From Austropuccinia psidii (lineage: Eukaryota; Basidiomycota; Pucciniomycetes; Pucciniales; Sphaerophragmiaceae): 64,000 nt of DNA. The notes below the pieces were generated by a model. That model made no database searches and was not told the origin of the DNA. It was given only the letters and a program-made list of their open reading frames with translations. Numbering within the stretch: the first letter of the stretch is position 1; each line of letters opens with the position of its first letter. The stretch is taken from the NCBI GenBank assembly GCA_023105745.1, contig JALGQZ010000008.1:22071866-22135865 (forward strand), given 5' to 3'. The translations under genes and the position numbers were made by a program. Below, piece after piece: positions 1-11,377 of the stretch.

Positions 1-797
1 AACAAATTTGTACAAGGCACAGTCAAAGGTAAATACCCTAAGAACATAAAGTTTTTGACTGCTTGCAAACACTGATATGTCCCCTGCATACCTCAGAGAC
101 CTTGGCTTCCAAAGGAACCAGCCAGAGGACAGAGAAGGATTGTCCAGAACCAGAAGACCTGAAAGAAGACAGCTTGGACACAGTGGTGGATGGCAAAACA
201 ATGAGGGAGATAATATCAACCTTGCCATTCACACTCCAATTCAACAGAAACCTCAAACCAGAGGACTGGAAAGATATGGATCAAGTTCTTCAGATCCACC
301 AACTCCTCAAAGATTTATTTCAATGGAGCATGGACAACAAGAGGTTCAACCTAGCAACTCACTGGGCAGAACTGGGATCAAGTTTCCAGAAGATCTGTCT
401 CAAAGAGATAGACTTCAAAGACCTTATGGTAATCACCAAGGGTTGGAATCCTACCAGGCAGCACAGACTCCTGGAGGCAAGGGCACAGAGGATAAGGGAG
501 AATCAAGCCACTATCCTAGCTATAGAAGAACAGTTAACCCAGACAGGGCCTACTCAGATTCCTTCAGGTTCACAAGGAGCAGGCCAAATCAACTCTCCAG
601 TGGCTTCACACCATTCAGAAACCAGCAGATCAGTGGCCAAGAGTCACCATTCTTCACAATTCCAGGAAGTTTCCAGGAGAAGACAAGGAAACAAGGGCAA
701 GAACAAAACCTCCTTCAACCAGAGGAGGAAAGAGTCAGACCCCATGATCCAGAAGCTGTTAGATTTGGTGAAAGAAGTACACAAGAACCAGAAGTAG
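1..797 (+). CDS. ORF1 of element A: spliced accessory protein overprinted on Gag (5' partial)
   Basis: Exon 1 (partial) ends at 28, exon 2 runs 97-797, and the intron is 29-96 (donor GTAAAT, branch-like CTGAT at 72-76, acceptor CTCAG). Splicing joins ...QGTVK to ETLASKG... without a frame break and leaves about 234 open codons in exon 2. The protein has a hydrophilic middle with the motif ITKGWNP near codons 138-144 (counting from the unspliced ATG at 63), a charged helix ([17 protein letters not shown]) and a basic, Ser/Gln-rich tail ending VKEVHKNQK. No enzyme domain is recognised. It overlaps Gag-Pol in the +1 frame for 700 bp. Elements B and C carry counterparts sharing the GW(N/T)P motif and basic tail. 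Function unknown; a nucleic-acid-binding or Gag-accessory role is only a guess. Confidence 0.6.
29..96 (+). other. Intron of ORF1 containing the Gag-Pol start codon
   Basis: A 68-bp intron with donor GTAAAT at 29, CTGAT branch-like site at 72-76 and acceptor CTCAG ending at 96. The Gag-Pol ATG (77-79) lies directly after the branch site, so the spliced RNA loses it. Predicted from sequence only. Confidence 0.55.
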
Positions 798-3700
798 TTG
801 TAAACCACTCTAGAATCAGTAGTCCTAGTAATAGAAACATTACCCCCACTCAGACTGAAAATAACATTGTCACATCTGAGAGTAACATCAACAGTGATAC
901 ACTATGGTTACAAATGTCCCAATATGCTGAACAATCTGCAAAGCAGTTTGCAGAAATTAAAGCTAGCCAAGAGAGGATGAGAAAAACTCAAGCCTCCTTG
1001 GAACAAATAGCTAAGAATCTTCAAGAAGGATATGCTCAACTGAGCAAAGCCTCTGAAGAAACCAACAAAAGACTGAATATAGTCTTTGAAGAACAACACC
1101 ACAGCACAAGGGACAGGGAGTGTCTGGATCAAGACATTAACAAATTGTTTAATGCCTACCATAGCTTGAAGCCCCAACCACAAGGCCAAGCTATGGAGAA
1201 TCTATATCAACCAGATGACATCAAACCAGATGCCACTTTGTTGAATAAGGCAAGATCTCCATCACAATACCAGGATGGAGATGTCATGTCTTATTCAGAG
1301 AAGGAAGCCTTGAAAAAGCTTCCTGAGGCCTCAAGCTGGCCCAAATTCTCTGGATCAGGAGAATATGATCATATGGAACTCATAGATTATATTGATGGAC
1401 TCTTCATTGATGTACCAAGCATACCAGACTACTGGATTACTGCTAGATTGAATACTGCATTTGAAGGTCATGCAAGTATATGGTACACAGAAATGAAAGA
1501 AATCCATGGCAGAAGAAACTGGCCATGGTGGAAGAGTCAAATCATCCAAAAGTACAGTAATGGAACTTGGATATGGCAAAAGACCATGTCATTTGAGGAT
1601 GACAAATACTCTGTGGACAAAGATCCATATGAGTGGTGTTTTAGACAGTCTAAAAGACTTAAAGCCATTGATCCTCAGATGAACATCCAAATGAGGAATC
1701 ACAAGCTTCTGACACAACTTCCAGGAGAACTAGAGCATGCAGTAAAATGCATATGCAACCAAAATTGCACTCTAGATGACATTGCCAACACCTTACAAGA
1801 CATAAGGAAAAGGACAAATATAGGGAAATTCACCCCATATAAGAGCAGTAGTTTCAAAGAGAAACAACCTTTCAGGGTAGAGTTTAAAGACAAACCCAGA
1901 GAAAGAGTGGCAGAAGTGGCTAAGAAGAAGAATTCTTGCCACAATTGTGGTTCAACAGACCACTATGCCAACAACTGTCCAAAGGCAAAGAAGAAAGTCT
2001 ATTCCATAGAGAAAGTCCCTGAGGAAGAACCTCCACCAGAGGATTCTGAATCAGACTCCATGGGTGATGCCATCAGAGAACCATCTGAGGATGAGAAAGA
2101 CCCAAGAGAGGAATTTCTAGTGGAATACCAAGAGGAAACCCCACTGGAAATCCAGGACATACAGCTGGAAGCAGAAATGATACAGGACACTGCTAACAAG
2201 AACTTGTGCAAACACACACAAGATGCACAAACATTCCTGGTTACACCAACCAAAGGAATGGCATATATACATGGGACAGCCACAAAAATGACTTTTTGTA
2301 TTGACAATGCTCAGCACCCACTGATCATTGATAGTGGAGCACACTGCTCCATAGTAGCCAGAAATTATCTGGATACCCACTTCCCAAATTGGGAAAAACA
2401 GCTCTTGCCCACTAAGGCAAAGAACTTTAAAAGTGCATCAGGTAAGATGACTTCCATTGGGACAATTATCAAAGAGATAATTATACCCCACAGGAAGGGT
2501 AATATCAGACTCAACCCAGAGTTTTTAGTGCTTAATGATGCCCACATCCAAGGATTTTTACTGGGAACAGATTACCAGAGGATGTTTGGCATAGACATTT
2601 ACAACAGTAAAAATAGGCACATCACCATTGGTACTAACAAGGAAAAGAAATTTTCACTTGACATATACCAGATATCTTCTCAAGATCCACTAGAAGAGCT
2701 TCTGAAGGAATTCAGAGAGGGACAGTTTAGCACTACCCTCACCAGTAAACAAAAACTAAGCTTACTGAAGATGCTGAGAAAGAACAGACCAGCATTTGCC
2801 ACTGGTGAAGAACCATTAGGCAAGATCAAAGGCCATGATATAGAACTATATCTGGATGTGGAAAGGCCTTATCAACCTATGCTGAGGAGACCTCCTTATC
2901 CAGCAAGCCTGGAAACCAGGAAGGAAATTGAGAAACATATCAATGAACTCCTGGACATGGATGTTATCAGAAAGATTGGACATAATGAAATAGTGGAAAT
3001 CACCACTCCTGTCCTCATCACCTGGCATGATGGCAAGTCTAGATTGTGTGGGGACTTCAGAGCCCTGAATAACTACACAAAAGCAGACAGGTACCCTATA
3101 CCAAGGATACCTCATGCCTTGGATAAGCTGGCCAAAGCCAAATACATAACCAAGATGGATTGTATGAAAGGCTTCCACCAAAATAGAGTTAAACCAAACT
3201 CCATGAAGTTACTCAGAATAATATGCCATATGGGCATATATGAGTACACCAGAATGCCATTTGGCATCAAGAATGCACCAGCCCACTTCCAAAGGATGAT
3301 GGACACAATATTTCAAGATGAAATATTGGAAGGCTGGATGGTAGTATGCATTGATGATATCATTATATACTCAGAGACATGGGAAGACCATGTGCAATAC
3401 ATAGACAGAGTGCTAAGTAAATGCACACCCATAAATCTGAAAATTTCACTTAAAAAGTGCAATTTTGGCCAACAAGAGTTACTGGCTCTAGGAAATAAAG
3501 TCTCAGGTCTTAGTCTGGCAATTGACCAGAATAAAGTAGCAGCAGTACTGCAAAAACCAGTACCAAAGAGCATCAAAGAGATGCAATCTTTCCTTGGGTT
3601 TGCTAGCTACTATAGAAACCATATCAAAGAATTTGCACACATAACTAGTAGTTTATACAAGTTATGTTCAAAAGATGTAGTTTTTGAAATAACCAAGGAA

Positions 3701-5931
3701 AGGAGGGATGCATATGAGAGGATCAAATATGAGCTCACTAATGCACCTGTGCTCATCTTACCTGACTTTGAACTACCATTCAAGTTATATATAGATGAAG
3801 CATGCAGTCAAGGCCTAGGAGCAGCCCTTCACCAAAGACAAATTGTGGATGGTGAACCAAGAGAAGGAGTAATTTGCTACATCTCAAGGCAGCTGAAAGA
3901 TTCAGAAGCCAGGTATGGGGCCACCCAGACTGAATGTTTATGTCTAGTCTGGGCTCTAGAAAAACTCCATTATTATTTGGAGGGTGCAGTCTTTGAAGTC
4001 TACACAGACTGCACAGCCTTGAAGTCTTTACTAAACATGAAGACTACAAATAGACATATGCTGAGATGGCAAATAGCCATCCAGGAGTATAGAGGGAACA
4101 TGACCATCATATACAAGGAAGGTAAAAGCCATACCAATGAAGATGGCCTCAGCAGATGGCCACTGGACAATGTCAAAAGCAATCCAGCTTATGACCCAGA
4201 AGGTGCAGCCAAAATCCCTATCCATTTCATGGAAATAGATAGGAGGAAAAACTTCAGATTATCTGAATGGGCACCAGAAAGTGGTACCCTTGACAGTGGA
4301 AACACTGACTCAGAAGGGACAGAAACTCCCATAATGGGAATAAGTTCCTCAGAACTGCACAATGAATTCTTCAGTGCAGTACAGAAGTCTTATGCCAAAC
4401 ACAAACAGTGTAGCATACTACTCCAACTCCTTCAACAAAAGTACAGGAGCCCAGAACTGGAGACCCAGCTGGAAGAACCCTGGTTGAGGGCCTATAAGGA
4501 CAATAAGTTTTTTCTTATAGATGGCCTGCTCTACCATAGAGAAAAGAACACAAGTGCACTCACAGTGGTAGACAGAGACCACATCTCATTGATCCTACAA
4601 GAATGCCATGACTGCCCCTATATGGGACACATGAGTGAAGACAGGACCAAAGAGAGGGTAGCAAGCACAGCTTGGTGGCCCAAGTGGGAGCAAGAGTTGA
4701 GTTAATACATCAACACTTGTGAAAGATGCCAGAAAGCAAATAGGAAACATGGGAAGAAATATGGGTTACTTCAACACATAGAAGAACCCAAGCACCCATG
4801 GGAAACCATCAACACGGACTGGGTTACAGGACTTGTACCAGGAAGCAAAGAAAACTATAATGCCTGTTTGATCATAGTTGATAGGTTCAGCAAGAGCATG
4901 AGGTGTCTACCATGCCATAAAGAAGACACAGCCATGGATACTGCTCTGTTGTTTTGGAATAACATCATATCTACCTGTGGAGTCCCTAAGATCATCATTA
5001 GTGATAGGGACCCAAAATTCACATCTGAATTTTGGACTAACTTATATGACATGCTTGGTACCAAACTTGCTTTTTCCACAGCTTACCATCCACAAGCAGA
5101 TGGCCTAGCTGAAAGGATGATCCAAACAATGGAGGACATCCTCAGAAGATTCTGTGCCTATGGCATGGAATACAAGGACCATGAGGGATACACCCATGAT
5201 TGGGTTACCCTCTTACCAGCTGTCCAACTGGCTTATAACACAAGTCAGCACTCCACCACAGGAAAAACACCTGCCTTGGTAGAGAAAGGGTGGAATCCCC
5301 TGTGGCCTGTGGATCACTTGAAGAAAAACCTTCTGACCATCCATCCCACAGCCAAAGACTTCCATGATATGTAGAAGAGGGCCTGTGACACAGCTTCCAA
5401 ATGCATAGCTGAAGCAAAAGAATACAATAAGCAGAGGTTGGACAAATCACATATGGAACCTGACTTCAAGGAAGGGTACCAGGTGTTAGTGTCTACACTG
5501 AACTTCAACAATCTCAAAGGACCTAAAAAGATGAGGGACTCATTTGTAGGACCTTTTACTATCATTAAGTTTATAGGGAAAATGCAGTGGAAGTCAAACT
5601 CACTGAGGAGTTTTCAAGGAAACATCCAGTCTTTCCAGTGAGTTTGGTCAAACCATACTTCCAGACAGAGGAGGATAAATTCCCCTCCAGGAGAAAGAAC
5701 CCCACACCACAAGAGATAGTGTAAATGGAGGACTCCCCTGGACCTGTGAGTAAGATCATCAGGGCCAGGAAGATCAGACTCAATGGGAAGGATCAAAGAC
5801 AATACCTAGTCAGATTCAAGAGCCAGACAGCAGATAAAGACAAATGGTTGGCAGAGGATGCCATACCAGATGGGAACCTTCATTTAAGGAGATTCAGAGC
5901 TTCTAGGAGGACTGAACAGTCTCATCAATGA
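77..5931 (+). pseudogene. Gag-Pol polyprotein of element A (in-frame stops and one frameshift)
   Basis: One frame runs 1,541 codons to a TAA at 4703-4705, continues to TAG at 5372-5374 (probably a former Trp codon), and shifts by loss of one A in the A-run at 5579-5582. After TAA 5722-5724 comes a chromodomain-like tail to 5931. Domains counted from M77: capsid core from about residue 419 ([20 protein letters not shown]), zinc knuckle CX2CX4HX4C at 621-634, protease triad DSG at 752-754, RT active site CIDD at 1091-1094 instead of the usual YxDD, and RNase H with Asp 1240. The integrase zinc-binding region straddles the first stop. The DDE residues lie in [13 protein letters not shown] and GLAERMIQ. 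It supplies retroelement particle, processing, reverse transcription and integration proteins. Residues 1-240 overlap ORF1 and are low-complexity. Confidence 0.9.
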
Positions 5932-5943
5932 TGAGCCTTTTTT

Positions 5944-5953
5944 AGAGGGAGGG
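5944..5953 (+). promoter_or_regulatory. Polypurine tract of element A
   Basis: The purine run AGAGGGAGGG is followed by TA and then the LTR start TGTCAGCC. This is the standard plus-strand primer position. Confidence 0.75.
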
Positions 5954-6887
5954 TATGTCAGCCTGTGACTCAAAACAAGAGCACAAGCATGACAGCCAAA
6001 ATACCATAAACCAATGGTATAGCCAAGATACCACCAAAACATGGAGCTGAGCCAAATAAGCTCAAAAAGTATCAAAAGAAAGAGGAAACTCACCTCTTTC
6101 TGAAAATATAAGTCCCATCACCATAGGACAAGAAATAACAAAGTTATTCCTGCTTAAAGTTATTGCTGAGCATAAACCTTAATTTTCACCTCTCATCTAA
6201 AATCTAGAAGGAGAGGCTTAAACCCATAAAATAGTTATTCAAAATGAAGCTCTAAGCCAGGGCTATCCAATGGTACCAGCTAAACTGAGCTAACACCAAT
6301 ATTACTGGAGTTATGGTCAATTTCAGGCCAAATAAGGGTGAACACAACATTCACCTCCCATCTAACTCCTACAGCTTTAGTGTGGGATACCTGAAGTGGG
6401 GTATTTTTGGAAAGAGCACAATCAGGGCTATCTGATGGTGTCATCCATTTCCCCATAGCTCAACTAGAACAAAAGTTATGGGGCAAACAAGCTCAATACA
6501 GCTTTTTGCCCAAAACACGCAAATGTACAAAAGTCTTGTACATACGATAACTTTGCCATATTTAATGATACCCATATCAAATGAGGTACCATTGTGTAGA
6601 GCACATACAGGGCTACACACTGAACCAATTTTGAGGTTGATATCTCAAGAATTGACAAAGGTATGGCTGTTTTAAGGTCAAAATCCCACCTGCTGTCATA
6701 TACAGCTTTACCAGGGGATAATATCCCATAACCATGAATATGAGGTGTCAAATAGACAAAGAAGCATGTTTTTACTTCAATACCTCATATGTCAGTCAAT
6801 ACTGGGGTCCCATACAGTTTCTGTACAGCATTCTACGCGTCATACACATCAGAATCAGGCTGTGAGGTCCCCAAATGAAAATTTTCA

Positions 6888-6949
6888 CCCTGTATTGGTG
6901 AAAACCGCCCAGATGTGGTTTCAAAACCACATCTGAGCCCAATACAGGG
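6888..6949 (+). repeat. Nested hairpin in LTR A
   Basis: Outer arms CCCTGTATTGG (6888-6898) and CCAATACAGGG (6939-6949) are perfect complements. Inside them CAGATGTGGTTT (6910-6921) and AAACCACATCTG (6924-6935) form a perfect 12-bp stem with a 2-nt loop. It lies about 100 bp upstream of the TATA-like box. Confidence 0.8.
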
Positions 6950-7049
6950 CATACAGGCTGTTTGCAAACCACAAGTCAGTCCTAGAGAGTGAAAAATCTT
7001 CACTTCCTCTACGTGCAAAGGTCTAGCACCCTTTCCACCCCATTTCAGG

Positions 7050-7058
7050 ATAAAAAGG
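7050..7058 (+). promoter_or_regulatory. TATA-like box of LTR A
   Basis: GATAAAAAG lies about 90 bp upstream of GGTAATAAACAG (polyadenylation-type AATAAA), the usual promoter-to-R order in an LTR. The B-family LTR has the similar ATAAAAAG. Confidence 0.45.
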
Positions 7059-7335
7059 AGGCTTTTCACAGCCAGAATTGTCTCCTCATCCTGCTCTTGA
7101 ATACCCTACGTAGTAAACTGTCAAAAACAGTTTTACTCTTGGGTAATAAACAGGTATAATTATATATTTAATTATTGTAACTCTTATTATAGTAACCCAG
7201 CTGGTAAGATTGCACCCTGGGTTCTCAATAGCGCTCACCACCACTATTATTCAATAGTAGAACCCCTTAATTATATTATAAATCATCTTTCAAAACCCAA
7301 TACTCTTATTTTAAATTAATTTACTACGTGTCACA

Positions 7336-8953
7336 GTCATAATTCTAGTTTTAAATACTCTTATTACCACTTCAATATAGACTCAGCCTGACAAAGATAA
7401 AATGAAATACTCAAATACCTCAACACACATAAATATACTACCATTTATTTAAATCTCATTAATTTGAGCTATGGAAAAGCATCTTCAAAGTAGCTATTAG
7501 ACTATATTATTAAATTAAATCTATCACTTCAACTGAAAATAATAATATTTCCTCATCATATCAGAGCTATATTTAAGGAATGATAATGGATTTCTTTCAG
7601 TCTTCTCATGAAAATATCAGTTATTTTTCATCCTTGGTCAGCTAGTTTGCTCCTAAAATTCCTATTTTTGGGTATGAGATTGATATTAATTAGATATTTC
7701 CAATAACCTGCTTGTAATTAAAATTAAGGATGATTCTCAAAATTAATTTTATATTTTTTGACATTGAAAGAGAATTCTTAAGCTCAATTAGTAACCAAAA
7801 TACATATTTTTGGAGCTTCATTTCATCCTTAATGTTGAATAAAAAAGATGTTGATACATATAATGGATATAAAACCACAATGAAATATATTTTTTAAATA
7901 ACAGGGCAAAGGAAGAATGATTTTTAGATACTCTCATTTTCTTTATACTTGAAGTAAAATTTTTCAATAAAAAATCTTCCATACATAATACATTTTTATT
8001 CTATCCAAGGGCTTATGAGAGGAACGATGTGTTTCAAAAAATTGTATTTTGGCTTAAAAATCCCTTTATGGCTATTAGGCTGATAATAGATCAAAATAAT
8101 TAATAATTTCAACAAACTGGTTGCTCCAGTAAGAAATATAGGCCTCATTGGATATGAAAAAAACAGCTTCTGACTGGCTATCAATGAGTTTTTATAAAAT
8201 CCTCAAAATAAGAAAAGGGAAGTGAGGAGATTGAATCAATATTAAAAAAAATCCAATCACAAAATATTAGGTTAATGTATATATTAAATACATATTGAAT
8301 AAGCCTAAGAGATTGATATATATACTTTATTAGTTCTAATTCATATTTATTTTATTAAAAAAAGCTTTAAAGTTGAAAATTTCTCTTCATTTTCTTTCTC
8401 AAATAAAGGATAAATTTCTTATGATGTAATAGCTCCAGTAAAATTTTCTCTCATATTTAATCTTTATTTGACTTTTTCTTGAAGTTCATTTCTTCAAAGG
8501 AGGTTGATAGGGATTGAGATCTAGGGAATCTCACAACTTCCTTATTTTTTGAATCTATATTTATATTCAATTTAATCATTTTTCAAACTCAAGGCTAAAA
8601 TTGACACAAAAATAATCATTTCTGACAAAATTACATTCAAAAAAGGCCTCTCAGCTTCAAATCCAAAACAGAACTTCCAATATTTCAAGAAACTTGACAG
8701 AATAAATTACATACCTCACTTATTTGCATTAAAAAAGTATCAATAAATCTTAACCTATCCAGCTACATAGGCACCTTAATCCATGATAGAATATTTACAT
8801 ATTGCCTATTCAATACTCAATTCAGAAAAATCTCATATCATCTGCTAGCTAATTGAAATTTTAATTGTACCCACTTCATAGATTATACAGACATAATCAC
8901 CTTATTGCACCCTATATACTCAAATATTTAAAACCTAATAATTCTAATTTAAT
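7336..8953. other. AT-rich spacer between elements A and C
   Basis: About 1.6 kb of strongly AT-rich sequence. The short open frames are unconserved-looking and lack splice or domain signals. I see no gene, repeat array or transposon edge other than the C insertion target TTAAT at its right end. Confidence 0.6.
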
Positions 8954-10885
8954 TGTGAGCCTTTGAGATATGACCACATATCCAAAAAGGTCACAAGAAA
9001 AACTTTATAATAATTATACTCATAAGAATTATCTTAAAACTAGTGAAAATACCATAAATAGGTACAAAATTTCAATTAACTCAGAATATAATGGGTAAAA
9101 ATGGGAAATAAATCACACCATTGGATTTCTCATGGTAAAATACACATATATCATTTTTATGGCATATCTGAAAAGTCAATAATTACTGAAAAATAAGTAA
9201 TAATACCTAAAGAAGTCCTAAAATCTTATTTAACTCAAAAGCCAATGAAAAAAAATGTGAAATAAATTGCACCATCAAATTTCCCTTAAAATAATACACA
9301 TAAAACAGGTTCATGAAAATTCCCTAAAGTCAATACTTAAGGAATTAAGCTGAACCTATGCACTTTTTTGGTCATTGCATATATTCATGGTTTTTAGCTA
9401 ATATCTCTTGAAATATACATGATAGAGAGTTAAACCAAAAAAAAATTCAACACGTAATTACTGTAACAACACAAATATGAACTTTATTTGACAAGTTATA
9501 AACAATGTTATAACTTGTAAGGGTTTATTGAACAAAATCACTAGAGCTGTTCACCACTTTGTTGTAAAAGTGGTCCAAACTTAGAAAAAGTAGATATTCA
9601 GATTCTAATAGCTTATACGTGATGAATTATATAATTCATATCATAATATTCAAGGTATAACCCCTTGAAATCAAGGTTTTAAGATTAAAATATTGAATTT
9701 CTACAGAAAAGATGAGAAACAAGAAAAATCATCAAAAATAGAGTTTTGATGATGTAATTTGATTTTCTTGGCAGCTTAATAAGGACATTCCAAGATATCA
9801 TAATTCACTCCCAGAATAGCTGTAGATTGTATAACTTAAAAGTTATAAATGATCAAAGTTTAAGCTTAAAATTGATCATTTATGATCACTCACTATAATC
9901 TTAATTCAAGTTTAACAGTTATATAGGTGATACAACTGGTGAATACTATTATATCATGATTAATACTAATAAAATTCACAAATTTTAGGCTTCTTCCAAG
10001 CCTATGATTTCATCAAACTTAGAGTTATAGTGATAACTATAAATAATGGCATAATAATGAGATAAGATGGTTTGATCATGACTTAACCATCACTAAGCCT
10101 TAAACTACTGATTATTTCCAATGGATACCATCAGTATACATCTTCTAGAAGCCTACTGGACTCTAGAAGGGAGGTATTTACTATAACTGGAGCTCTTTTT
10201 ACTCTATTTCCCCCTCAGATGCATCAAAACAATAAAACAATTCAATCAAAAGGTAAAATCTTTATTCTTTATATATAAATCTTATATATTCTCAAACACC
10301 AAAGGCAATCCTTGTTATAATCATCATTTTTGACATTATTACTTCAGTTTTTCGCTTGTTTTGTTATACTTCTTTTAAAAATCTCATTTCCACATGAAAT
10401 CTAGAAAATTTGTAATTTCTTTTATTTTATTTTTAAATACAAGTTGAATAAGTTGTATTTAAATTATTAGGTGTAAATTCTTCCAAAATTATTATATTAA
10501 GCATTGAAAGTAGGTTATTTTCTCTTATTATGATAATTTCTCTCTATTATTACTATTAATATTAATATAAATAGTATCTATATCAATATATAATTTTAAT
10601 ATTAGTAATATTATAGGTATTGATTATTTTTATTAATAAAAAACAATTTCTTACGCCTTTATTATTTGTTGGTAACAATGATAAAGTGCTTTTAAATATA
10701 TTTATTTATTATATTATTCTTTCATAATATAAATGACATTATTATATTTATTTAATAATATAATTTTTTTTATATCATAATTATGATTATTTTTTATCTT
10801 ATTTATTTTATTTATAAGGACATTCAGAGTACAATAAGTAAAATATTAGTAATTTTTACTTATGGTTTCATAGTCAAACCTTACA
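8954..10885 (+). repeat. 5' LTR of element C
   Basis: Starts TGTGAGCCTTTGAG and ends CAAACCTTACA, matching the start and end of the solo LTR and of the 3' LTR. A palindromic hairpin ACAAGTTATAAAC/GTTATAACTTGT lies near 9493-9519. The TATA position (10182-10189) reads TATAACTG where the 3' LTR and solo LTR read TATAAATA. Confidence 0.92.
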
Positions 10886-10901
10886 TTTGGGGGCCTGGCT
10901 A
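10886..10901 (+). promoter_or_regulatory. Primer-binding site of element C
   Basis: TTTGGGGGCCTGGC directly follows the 5' LTR and is identical in element B (37391 onward). The primer-complementary part probably starts at TGGGGGCC. I cannot name the tRNA. Confidence 0.7.
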
Positions 10902-11377
10902 TGATATTTACTTAAAAATACCTTTTAAAAGATTATAATTGGGCTGATCAAATAATAAATTATAATTATAATCATAAAATTATATAATAATTTGATATTT
11001 ATTGATTTTAAAAGCTATTAAGGCATTTGGAAAGCAATTGTACTGTTTTACACGTGGTTTTGCACATCCTTAGACTTGCAAGAACTTTCTTTGAGTTACT
11101 CTAGTGATTAAAAAAGATATTTTATAAATCAAAAATAATTTTATATTATAAATTAATTTCATAAAAGAATCATCTTCATTTTTTATTTTATTCTTTAAAA
11201 ATAAAAACGTAACAATATTAAAAATATAAAAACCAAATAAAAGAGTTATCTTTATTCATTTTTTATTCATTTCACTTATTCTGAGATATAAAAGCAATTT
11301 TTATGTGGAAAATTGCCATATCTTACCAAAAATAACACTTTTTATATAAAAGACTTATATTTATTTGTCTTTTTTAG
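10902..11377 (+). other. Untranslated leader of element C
   Basis: Mostly AT-rich. A block CTTTGAGTTACTCTAGT at 11089-11105 is shared with element B (37658-37674, one mismatch) while the surrounding leader has diverged. It is preceded by AG and followed by GT in both, so it may be a small 5' exon. The leader ends at an acceptor-like TTTTTTAG (11377). Confidence 0.45.

Larger units (their letters stand above)
1..7335 (+). mobile_element. Ty3/Gypsy chromodomain-type LTR retrotransposon, element A (5' end outside window)
   Basis: The internal region (ORF1, Gag-Pol with a terminal chromodomain-like tail), a polypurine tract and one LTR are visible in that order. The 5' LTR and primer-binding site lie left of position 1. 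Gag-Pol order is capsid, zinc knuckle, protease, RT, RNase H, integrase, chromodomain, which is the Ty3/Gypsy (chromovirus) order. Only three nonsense codons and one 1-bp frameshift break about 1,950 codons, so the copy is fairly recent. It differs from B, C and D in LTR sequence and in the ORF1 and Gag proteins, and is a separate family. Confidence 0.93.
5956..7335 (+). repeat. 3' LTR of element A
   Basis: Starts TGTCAGCCTGTGAC directly after the polypurine tract, matching the TGTGAGCCTGTGAG start of the B-family LTR. It contains a large hairpin, a TATA-like box and an AATAAA at about 7144. The right border, ...GTGTCACA at 7335, is inferred from the TG...CA rule. No second LTR is in the window, so the end is uncertain by some tens of bases. 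Confidence 0.6.

Noticed and set aside
908..4225. Many minus-strand open frames of 60-110 codons under Gag-Pol A
   Set aside because: They lie opposite a strongly coding frame and show no domains, splice sites or counterparts in B, C or D.
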